A DNA stretch of 64,000 nt from Actinomycetes bacterium (GTDB taxonomy: Bacteria > Actinomycetota > Actinomycetes > Actinomycetales > Microbacteriaceae). Below, piece after piece: positions 1 to 7,887 of the stretch. Each line of letters starts with the position of its first letter. Position 1 is the stretch's first letter. The notes beneath the pieces were generated by a model. The model did no database searches. It had not been told where the DNA came from and worked only from the letters and a program-made list of their open reading frames with translations. The stretch spans positions 62,001 through 126,000 of the forward strand of contig JAKPAC010000041.1 in assembly GCA_029779645.1 (NCBI GenBank). The letters run 5' to 3'. A program made the position numbers and the translations under genes.

Positions 1-449
1 TGCGCAAGCTCACGCTGGACCACCGCGCCGCGCCGCTCGTCGGCCGCGTCATGCTCGACCTGATCAAAGATATTCCCGGGATCGCATCTGTCGGCGGCCT
101 GACCCTCGGCGCCGACCCGATCGCCAACGCGATCCTGCACCAGGGTGTCGCGGCCGGTCGTCCCTACGATGCCTTCGTCGTGCGCAAGGAACCCAAGGAC
201 CACGGCCGCGGACGCCAGATCGAGGGTGCGGATGTCGCGGGCAAGCGCGTCGTCGTGGTCGAAGACACGTCCACCACGGGGCAGTCGGCGCTGAAGGCCG
301 TCGAGGTGCTGCGCGCCGCCGGGGCCGAGGTGGTCGCGGTGGCCGTGATCGTCGACCGCAACACCGGGTCGCGCCAGGCGATCGAGGCCGCGGGCCTCGA
401 CTACATCTGGGCGATCGATCTCGACGACCTGGGCCTCGACCCGCAGTAA
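1..449 (+). CDS. pyrE: Orotate phosphoribosyltransferase, 3' part
   Basis: The reading frame is open from base 3, so the 5' end lies outside the window. The product joins orotate to PRPP to give OMP in pyrimidine synthesis in the cytoplasm. The PRPP-binding motif VVVVEDTSTTGQSAL is visible about 70 residues into the partial protein, and the upstream stretch with GGLTLGADPIA matches the core of the PyrE fold. Roughly 148 residues are present of a usual 180-210, so only a short N-terminal part is missing. The TAA stop is followed by a near-copy of itself and its flank (see repeat at 441-485). The family call is confident. Confidence 0.93.
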   Translation, partial: RKLTLDHRAAPLVGRVMLDLIKDIPGIASVGGLTLGADPIANAILHQGVAAGRPYDAFVVRKEPKDHGRGRQIEGADVAGKRVVVVEDTSTTGQSALKAVEVLRAAGAEVVAVAVIVDRNTGSRQAIEAAGLDYIWAIDLDDLGLDPQ

Positions 450-486
450 CGCGTTCGGGCTCGCGCAGTAACGCGCTCGGGCTCGC
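441..486. repeat. Two-copy direct repeat across the pyrE stop codon
   Basis: The unit CGCAGTAACGCGYTCGGGCT occurs twice in tandem with a period of about 22 bases. The first copy contains the pyrE stop codon TAA and the second repeats it downstream. It looks like a small local duplication at the gene end. No function is evident. Confidence 0.6.
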
Positions 487-602
487 GCCCGGGCTGGCGT
501 CCGGTTCGGGTTCGGGGTGGTGCCCCAAGCGCGCCCGCCGAGAGCGTTCGGTGCTGCGCCCGCCGAGTGCGTTCAGTGCCGTGCCCGGCAGCGCGGCTCG
601 GG

Positions 603-1463
603 CTACCGGGACGTGTCGCCGCCCTGGTTGCCTTTGCCGCCGTTGCCGTCCTTGTTTGGCTTCTCGGCCTTCGCGTCGCCGGACGCGGCCCGCGGCAGCA
701 GCTCGGCCACCGAGCCGAGGATCTCGCTCGGTCGGAAGGGGTACTTCTCGATCTCGGCCTGGTCGCTGATGCCCGTCATCACGAGCACCGTGTGCAATCC
801 CGCCTCGATGCCCGCGACGATGTCGGTGTCCATCCGGTCGCCGATCATGCCCGTGTTGTGGCTGTGCGCGCCGATGCGGTTCAGCGCGGAGCGGAACATC
901 ATCGGGTTCGGCTTGCCCACGACATAGGGCTCCATGCCGGTGGCCTTGGTGATCAGCGCCGAGATCGCGCCGGTCGCCGGCAGCGGGCCCTCGGGGGAGG
1001 GTCCGGTGGCGTCGGGGTTCGTGGCGATGAAGCGCGCGCCGCCGCCGATCAGGCGGATCGCCTTCGTGATCGCTTCAAACGAGTAATTGCGCGTCTCGCC
1101 GACGACCACATAATCGGGCTCCGTCTCGGTCATGATGAACCCGGCCTCGTGCAGGGCCGTGGTCAGGCCCGCCTCGCCGATCACGAACGCGCTGCCGCCC
1201 GGCTTCTGGCTGGCGAGGAAGTCGGCGGTGGCCAGCGCGGAGGTCCAGATGGCGCGCTCGGGCACCTTGAGGCCCGATTGGCGCAGCCGCGCGCTGAGGT
1301 CACGCGGCGTGAAGATCGAGTTGTTCGTCAGCACGAGAAATGGGGTGCCGGTGGCCTCCCAATGGCCAAGCAGCTCGGCCGCGCCGGGAATGGGCTGGTT
1401 CTCGTGCACCAGCACGCCATCCATGTCGGTCAGCCAGCATTCGATCGCGTCTCGACGTTGCAT
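603..1463 (-). CDS. HAD-superfamily phosphatase, NagD/class IIA type
   Basis: The 286-residue cytoplasmic protein shows the HAD nucleophile motif DMDGVLV (Asp13, Asp15), motif II VLTNNS near residue 66, and the class IIA region GKPNPMMF followed by the acidic motif GDRMDTDI. These place it with NagD/4-nitrophenylphosphatase-like enzymes that remove phosphate from small metabolites; the substrate cannot be read from sequence. The ATG start is supported by a -10 box TAGGCT at 1470-1475, exactly six bases upstream, implying a leaderless transcript. The gene is downstream of mntR on the same strand but separated by a low-complexity spacer, so it is probably its own unit. Confidence 0.9.
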   Translation of the reverse strand: MQRRDAIECWLTDMDGVLVHENQPIPGAAELLGHWEATGTPFLVLTNNSIFTPRDLSARLRQSGLKVPERAIWTSALATADFLASQKPGGSAFVIGEAGLTTALHEAGFIMTETEPDYVVVGETRNYSFEAITKAIRLIGGGARFIATNPDATGPSPEGPLPATGAISALITKATGMEPYVVGKPNPMMFRSALNRIGAHSHNTGMIGDRMDTDIVAGIEAGLHTVLVMTGISDQAEIEKYPFRPSEILGSVAELLPRAASGDAKAEKPNKDGNGGKGNQGGDTSR

Positions 1464-1469
1464 GCCCTC

Positions 1470-1475
1470 AGCCTA
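1470..1475 (-). promoter_or_regulatory. -10 box of the HAD phosphatase gene (leaderless)
   Basis: TAGGCT on the minus strand, followed by six bases (GAGGGC) and the ATG at 1463. Transcription starting at the usual distance would begin at the start codon. Confidence 0.55.
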
Positions 1476-1554
1476 CGCGCCGGGTGCGGGGCCCGGTCCC
1501 GCCCAGGTGCACGGGGGGTGGCCAGCGGGTGGCGGCTTGGTTGCCGGCAGGTGA

Positions 1555-1645
1555 CCGTTGCGTGCGCGGCTGCTGTTGCGGCTGCTGTTGCGGTCGCAGT
1601 TGCCGTGGCAGTTGTGGTTGCTGTTGCTGTTGCTGTTGCAGGGCA
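1555..1645. repeat. CTG/TTG triplet-rich low-complexity spacer
   Basis: The spacer between the HAD gene and mntR is dominated by GCTGTT/GTTGCT hexamers, including a pure run of GTTGCT units around 1615-1640. On the minus strand it would read as CAG/CAA (polyglutamine), but it lies beyond the mntR stop at 1659. No gene is supported here. Confidence 0.7.
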
Positions 1646-1658
1646 GCACAGCCGTGGT

Positions 1659-2324
1659 TCAGGATGCCGGTGCGGCGCTCAGCCAGATCGTCTCGCTCGC
1701 GGCGCCGGGCAGTGGCAGCTCGGTGCCGCCGCGGCGGAGGGTGACGGCATCCGCCACTCGTGTGAGCACCGTGACCGCATCGCCGACGCGCAGCCCCGAC
1801 TCGTCGATGGCGCGCAGCAGCGCGGGGTCGCGGTCGCTGACGCGGATCACCCGGCCCTCGTGGCCCTCGGGGGCATCGGCCAACAGCACGAAGGGCTCGC
1901 GTGCGACCGAACCGTCGGCGGCGGGGATCGCGTCGCCGTGGGGGTCGTGGCGCGGCCGACCCAGCTGCGCGTCGATGGCATCGAGGAGGCGATCCGAGAG
2001 GGCGTGCTCGAGCACCTCGGCCTCGTCGTGCACCTCGTCCCAGCTGTATGCGTGCTCGCGCACGAGCCAGGTCTCGATGATCCGGTGGCGGCGCAGCACC
2101 TGCAGCGCGCGGGCCTCGCCCTCGGTGGTCAGCCGCACGGCACCGTAGGGCACGTGCGAGACGAGCCCGGCTGCCGCCAGCTTCTTCACCATCTCGGTGA
2201 CCGAGGAGGGCGCGACGCCGAGCGCGTCGGCCAGCACCTTGGGCGTGATCGGCTGGTCCTGCCACTCGGTGTGCTGATAGACGGCCTTCAGATAATCTTC
2301 GACCGCGGGGCTGGTGGGGGGCAC
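1659..2324 (-). CDS. mntR: Manganese-responsive DtxR-family repressor
   Basis: The 221-residue protein has the DtxR layout: winged helix-turn-helix (about residues 5-65), dimerisation/metal domain (70-140, with the family signature GRPRHDPHGDAIP) and a C-terminal SH3-like domain. The metal ligands visible are Asp10, His80, Glu84, His99, Glu103, Glu106 and His107. DtxR/IdeR carry Met and Cys where this protein has Asp10 and Glu103; Asp plus Glu is the MntR pattern (established for Bacillus MntR), predicting Mn(II) sensing. It is encoded 35 bases downstream of mntH on the same strand, with its own -10 box TAGCCT (2331-2336) six bases before the GTG start, so it can be made without mntH. Likely target: the two palindromes at the mntH promoter. 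Confidence 0.9.
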   Translation of the reverse strand: MPPTSPAVEDYLKAVYQHTEWQDQPITPKVLADALGVAPSSVTEMVKKLAAAGLVSHVPYGAVRLTTEGEARALQVLRRHRIIETWLVREHAYSWDEVHDEAEVLEHALSDRLLDAIDAQLGRPRHDPHGDAIPAADGSVAREPFVLLADAPEGHEGRVIRVSDRDPALLRAIDESGLRVGDAVTVLTRVADAVTLRRGGTELPLPGAASETIWLSAAPAS

Positions 2325-2330
2325 CCGTCA

Positions 2331-2336
2331 AGGCTA
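2331..2336 (-). promoter_or_regulatory. -10 box of mntR (leaderless)
   Basis: TAGCCT on the minus strand lies six bases before the GTG at 2324. It overlaps an inverted repeat CTACC-CGGC-GGTAG at 2334-2347, which could be an operator or chance. Confidence 0.5.
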
Positions 2337-2359
2337 CCCGGCGGTAGGCGCAGGCGTGC

Positions 2360-3790
2360 CTATCCGCCGCCGATCACGAGCCACAGCAGCACGCCGTTCA
2401 GCGCGATGAGAAACATGGATGCTGCGACCCCCGCGGCGGTCGTGACCCAGTGGTTGCGCCACGCGCCCAGCACCTCGGTGCGCGCGGTGACCGAGACCAG
2501 CGGGATCAGTGCGAACGGGATCCCGAACGAGAGCACCACTTGGCTGAGCACGAGCGCGAGCGTCGGATCGATCCCGAGCCCCAGCACCACCAGCGCGGGG
2601 ATCAGGGTGACCAGCCGCCGGAGCAGGAGGGGAACGCGCAGGTGCAGGAGGCCGTGCATGATCTCGGCGCCGGCGTACGCCCCCACCGACGTCGAGGCGA
2701 GCCCCGAGGCGAGCAGCCCGACCGCGAAGAGCGTCGCGACGATCGGGCCGAGCGCAGCATGGAGCGCGGCGTACGCGCCCTCGAGTGAATCGGTGCCCGC
2801 GACCCCGGAGAGATTCACGGCCGCGAGCAGCAGGATGCACAGGTTCACCGTGCCGGCGATCGCCATCGCGATCGACACGTCCCAGCGGGTGGCGCGCAGC
2901 AGGCGCGCGGTGCCGATGCCGCGCAGCTCGGCCAGGTCACCGGCCGGGGCGGCGCGTCGCGCCTGAGCCTGAGTCTGTGCCTGTCCCCGTGCCCGCGTCG
3001 GTGTCGGTGTCGGTGTGCTGGGCGCCAGCGCTCCGGTCGCCGGTTCGGGCGCTGCTTCCGCCGGCCCTGCGTGGGCCAGCGCCTCCCCCGTGCGCGGCGC
3101 GAAGCGATCGCGCGCGAGCGCGGAGTGTGCATATATCGCATGCGGCATGATCGTCGCACCGAGGATGGAGGCCGCGAGCAGCACCGAACCCGTGTCTTCG
3201 AAGCGGGGCACGAGGCCGCCGATGACGCCGCCGGGATCGGGCGGTGCGATGAACACGCCCACCGTGAAGCCGATCGTGATGATCGCGAGCAGCCCGATCA
3301 CGACGGTCTCGAAGGTGCGGGGCCCGCGCCGCGTCTGCAGCATGAGCAGCAGGAGGGAGACGACGCCGGTGATCACGCCGCCCCAGATCAGCGGCACACC
3401 GAACAGGAGGTTGAGGGCGACCGCCCCGCCGATCACCTCGGCGAGGTCGGTGGCCATCGCCACGAGCTCGGCCTGCACCCAGTAGGCCCGCCGCGCCCAG
3501 CGACGTGCGATGCGCTGCCCAAGGATCTCGGGCAGGCTCTGCCCGGTCACGACCCCGAGCTTGGCCGAGAGGTACTGGATCAGCCAGGCCATCACGTTGC
3601 CGAGCACGACGATCCACACGAGCAGATATCCGTACTGGGCGCCCGCGGTCATGTTGCTCGCCACGTTGCCCGGGTCGAGATACGCGACGCCCGCGACCAG
3701 GGCGGGCCCGATCAGCCAGGCGACGCGGGGGGTGGAGACCGCGGCCCCGGGCGCTCGCCGGGTTCGCGGCAGCAGGGAAGATTTAGGCAT
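2360..3790 (-). CDS. mntH: NRAMP-family Mn(II)/divalent metal importer
   Basis: The protein is a multi-spanning (about 11 segments) inner-membrane proton-coupled metal importer. The TM1 motif DPGN (Asp39 from the chosen start) and TM6 motif MPHAIYAHS carry the metal-binding Asp, Asn and Met of NRAMP proteins. I chose ATG 3790 (MPKSSLL) because a -10 box TATGAT at 3797-3802 lies six bases upstream, giving a leaderless mRNA; an upstream in-frame start would lie inside the promoter. Length is 476 residues versus about 410-430 usual: the excess is an Ala/Pro/Gln-rich loop after TM6 (about residues 225-280) encoded by a GTCGGT repeat. It is followed by mntR. Regulation by Mn/MntR is inferred from the operators at 3782-3824. 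Confidence 0.93.
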   Translation of the reverse strand: MPKSSLLPRTRRAPGAAVSTPRVAWLIGPALVAGVAYLDPGNVASNMTAGAQYGYLLVWIVVLGNVMAWLIQYLSAKLGVVTGQSLPEILGQRIARRWARRAYWVQAELVAMATDLAEVIGGAVALNLLFGVPLIWGGVITGVVSLLLLMLQTRRGPRTFETVVIGLLAIITIGFTVGVFIAPPDPGGVIGGLVPRFEDTGSVLLAASILGATIMPHAIYAHSALARDRFAPRTGEALAHAGPAEAAPEPATGALAPSTPTPTPTRARGQAQTQAQARRAAPAGDLAELRGIGTARLLRATRWDVSIAMAIAGTVNLCILLLAAVNLSGVAGTDSLEGAYAALHAALGPIVATLFAVGLLASGLASTSVGAYAGAEIMHGLLHLRVPLLLRRLVTLIPALVVLGLGIDPTLALVLSQVVLSFGIPFALIPLVSVTARTEVLGAWRNHWVTTAAGVAASMFLIALNGVLLWLVIGGG

Positions 3791-3797
3791 GCCGAAA
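3782..3797. promoter_or_regulatory. MntR-type operator 1 over the mntH start codon
   Basis: TTTAGGCATGCCGAAA is an inverted repeat (TTTNGGCATGCCNAAA) that covers the predicted leaderless transcription start and ATG of mntH. It resembles the DtxR-family type of operator; assignment to MntR is inference from context. Confidence 0.65.
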
Positions 3798-3802
3798 TCA
3801 TA
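3797..3802 (-). promoter_or_regulatory. -10 box of mntH (leaderless)
   Basis: TATGAT on the minus strand, six bases before the ATG at 3790, sandwiched between the two operator palindromes. Confidence 0.65.
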
Positions 3803-3808
3803 GCAATC

Positions 3809-3824
3809 TTTCGGTGTGCCGAAA
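3809..3824. promoter_or_regulatory. MntR-type operator 2 upstream of the mntH -10
   Basis: TTTCGGTGTGCCGAAA has perfect six-base arms (TTTCGG/CCGAAA) and sits 27 bases from operator 1, in the -10/-35 spacer of mntH. The arms match those of operator 1. Confidence 0.65.
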
Positions 3825-3860
3825 CCAGGCAAGCCGAATGCGGCGCCGTCGCGCGCGGAC

Positions 3861-3866
3861 TACCCT
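3861..3866 (+). promoter_or_regulatory. -10 box of the TrmH-family gene (leaderless)
   Basis: TACCCT lies six bases before the GTG at 3873, fixing that codon rather than the GTG at 3816 as the start. Confidence 0.5.
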
Positions 3867-3872
3867 TGCGGG

Positions 3873-4553
3873 GTGGACCAGACAGCCGACGCAGCCCAGC
3901 CAGCCCAGCCAGCCGAGCCCGCAGCGACCCCGGAGCACACCACGCACGGCGTCGGCCCGTGGCCGGGCGGCGAGGCCGAGTGGCCCGCGGAGCCGTGGTT
4001 CGACCCCGAGCTGCTCGCCGCCGGCGACACCCGCAACGTCATCGACCGCTACCGCTACTGGCGCATGGACGCGATCGTCGCCGACCTCGACACCAAGCGG
4101 CATCCCTTCCACGTCGCCATCGAGAACTGGCAGCACGACATGAACATCGGCTCGATCGTGCGCAGCGCCAACGCGTTCCTCGCCGACACCGTGCACATCA
4201 TCGGCCGCCGCCGCTGGAACAAGCGCGGCGCCATGGTCACCGACCGCTACCAGCACGTCGTGCACCACGAGGACGTCGCCGCCTTCACCGCGTGGGCCCA
4301 GGGCGAGGGCGTGCCGATCGTCGCGGTCGACAACGTCCGGGGCGCGGTGCCGGTGGATGCCGCGACCCTGCCGGAGCGCTGCGTGCTGCTGTTCGGCCAG
4401 GAGGGCCCGGGGCTGAGCGCGGAGGCCGTCGCCGCGGCATCCGGCATCGTCGAGATCACGCAGTACGGATCGACCCGCTCGATCAACGCCTCGGCCGCGG
4501 CCGCGGTCGTGATGTACGAGTGGTGCCGCCGCTACGCGGGCGCGCACGCCTGA
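3873..4553 (+). CDS. SpoU/TrmH-family RNA 2'-O-methyltransferase
   Basis: The 226-residue protein methylates ribose in tRNA or rRNA using S-adenosylmethionine; the exact target is not readable. The three SPOUT motifs are visible: motif 1 NIGSIVRSANAF, motif 2 LLFGQEGPGLS and motif 3 QYGSTRSINASAAAAVVMYEW, which builds the knotted cofactor site. The N-terminus has a Gln/Ala/Pro-rich leader of about 40 residues. A longer frame runs from GTG 3816, but that start lies inside mntH operator 2, and the -10 box at 3861-3866 supports GTG 3873. The gene is divergent from mntH and convergent with argG, from which it is separated by a shared hairpin. Confidence 0.88.
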   Translation: MDQTADAAQPAQPAEPAATPEHTTHGVGPWPGGEAEWPAEPWFDPELLAAGDTRNVIDRYRYWRMDAIVADLDTKRHPFHVAIENWQHDMNIGSIVRSANAFLADTVHIIGRRRWNKRGAMVTDRYQHVVHHEDVAAFTAWAQGEGVPIVAVDNVRGAVPVDAATLPERCVLLFGQEGPGLSAEAVAAASGIVEITQYGSTRSINASAAAAVVMYEWCRRYAGAHA

Positions 4554-4620
4554 GCCGGACCGAGCGCAGGGTCAGCACTGCCGGAGCGACGTCCACGCTC
4601 GCGACCAGATCCGAAGACGA

Positions 4621-4660
4621 CAAAACCGCGCGTCCCGCCCGAGGGCGGGGCCGCGCGGCT
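4621..4660 (-). terminator. Terminator of argG, between convergent genes
   Basis: A long GC stem pairs 4626-4640 with 4643-4658 (outer CCGCGCG/CGCGCGG, inner CCCGCCC/GGGCGGG). Read on the minus strand it ends in TTTTG, a usable intrinsic terminator for argG; it may also stop the plus-strand methyltransferase transcript. Confidence 0.75.
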
Positions 4661-4689
4661 TCGTCGATGGCTGCTTCGACGGTGGCTGC

Positions 4690-6502
<1,813 letters not shown>

Positions 6503-6618
6503 CGGGCTCAGCGCGCAGGGGCTCAGCGCGCAGGGGCGCAGTGCAGAGACGCAGCGCAGGCGCTCAGCGCGCGGGGCTCAGCGCAGAGATTCAGTGCAGG
6601 CGCTCAGCGCAGGCGCTC
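6503..6618. repeat. Degenerate GCTCAGCG tandem-repeat spacer
   Basis: The spacer consists of about ten imperfect copies of GCTCAGCGCRSRG-type units, reaching the stop codon of the next (minus-strand) gene. A related array occurs at 22878-22957, also against a gene 3' end. No hairpin with a U-tract was seen. Confidence 0.65.
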
Positions 6619-7699
6619 AGCGCCCGAGCAGCGCCGTGACCCCGGCGACGAGCTCATCCATCAGCTCGCCGGCGCCCTGCTCGCGCGCCAGCCCCGCGGC
6701 CTGCCCCGCCCAGAGCGAGAGCAGCTCCGGGTCATCGCGCTCGCCGGCCAGGGCACGAAATTGTGCGGTCAGCCAGTTCTGCACCGGGAACGGCGCCGGA
6801 TCGGTGATCTGCGCGAAGGCGCGGTTGGGGATGCCGCGTGCCAGCCGGCCGCTCATGGCCCGGGTCAGCTCGGTGTGCCGTGCCCGCGCGCTGTGCAGCA
6901 CGGCCCGGTAGGCGGGCGCGATGCCCGATTCGCGGGTGGCGAGAAATGCGGTGCCGAGCATCGCACCGGAGGCGCCCAGCATGAGCGCCGCGGCGACCCC
7001 GCGCGCATCGCCGATCCCGCCGGCGGCGATCACCGGCACGTCGACGGCGTCGACGAGCTGCGGGACGAGTGCCATGGTCCCGACGAGCGAGTGTTCGGCC
7101 GGACGCAGAAACGAGACGCGGTGCCCGCCGGCCTCCATGCCGCTGGCCACGACGGCATCGACGCCCGCCTCGGCAATGGCGACCCCCTCCTCGACCGTGG
7201 TGGCGGTGGCGATCACGCGGATGCCGCGAACCCGGCACCGCTCGATGAGCGCGGCGTCCGGCACGCCGTAGACGAGGCTGAGTGCGGCGGGCGCCGCCGC
7301 GAGCACCGCATCGAGCTGCGCATCGAAGTCGGGCAGGAAGGCGGCGGGCGGGGCATCGGGAACCGGCGCTCCGACCGCGTCGAACAGCGGGCGCAGGCGT
7401 TCGGCTGCCGCGCGGAAGGCGGCGCCATCCGGATCCGGGGCGCCCTCGCCGGGGTCGACGTGCGGCAGCCACAGGTTGAGTGCGAACGGGCGGTCACTGG
7501 CGGCGCGCAGTGCGCGCGCGGTGTCGAGGATGCGCGCGGCAGAGTAGCCATACAGCCCGTACGAGCCGAGCCCGCCGGCGTTGCTGACGGCGGCGGTCAG
7601 GGCCACGCTGGACGCCCCACCGAACGCGCCCAGCACGATCGGCACCTCGATGCCCAGGGCTCGAGTGAGCGTGGTGTTCGTCCAGGCGGGGGCGTGCAT
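6617..7699 (-). CDS. Nitronate monooxygenase-like FMN oxidoreductase (2-nitropropane dioxygenase family)
   Basis: The 360-residue TIM-barrel protein likely binds FMN and oxidises alkyl nitronates such as propionate-3-nitronate, or a related substrate. Family features are VLGAFGGASSVALTAAVSNAGGLG at the N-terminus, the motif ASGMEAGGHR carrying the region of the catalytic His, and the phosphate-binding loops AAGGIGDARG and GASGAMLGTAFLA. The start at 7699 (MHAPAWTN) gives the usual N-terminus; a longer frame to 7828 would add about 43 residues with no family match and is not chosen. The gene stands alone, divergent from the large surface-protein gene. Confidence 0.87.
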   Translation of the reverse strand: MHAPAWTNTTLTRALGIEVPIVLGAFGGASSVALTAAVSNAGGLGSYGLYGYSAARILDTARALRAASDRPFALNLWLPHVDPGEGAPDPDGAAFRAAAERLRPLFDAVGAPVPDAPPAAFLPDFDAQLDAVLAAAPAALSLVYGVPDAALIERCRVRGIRVIATATTVEEGVAIAEAGVDAVVASGMEAGGHRVSFLRPAEHSLVGTMALVPQLVDAVDVPVIAAGGIGDARGVAAALMLGASGAMLGTAFLATRESGIAPAYRAVLHSARARHTELTRAMSGRLARGIPNRAFAQITDPAPFPVQNWLTAQFRALAGERDDPELLSLWAGQAAGLAREQGAGELMDELVAGVTALLGR

Positions 7700-7887
7700 G
7701 CCCTCATCGTTGCAGGACGCGCGCGCGGCGGGAAGGGCGGTGCTCGCTGCCGGGAGCATGACGCCGGGAGTATGACGCCGCAGGCCGGGGCGCATCCTAA
7801 CATACCGCCGAATGTGATGAATCTGCATAGGATGACCGAGGCTTTGCCTGTCTTCGGGGTGCGCGGAGCCGTTGCCAAGGGGGATGC

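Noticed and set aside
1468..2331. Minus-strand frame with a polyglutamine run
   Set aside because: Alternative frame of mntR reading through the triplet spacer; mntR in the correct frame has all family motifs.
567..2966. 799-codon plus-strand open frame over the HAD gene, mntR and mntH
   Set aside because: It is antisense to three clear genes; the product is low-complexity Arg/Gly/Ala sequence with no domain. High GC removes stops in this frame.
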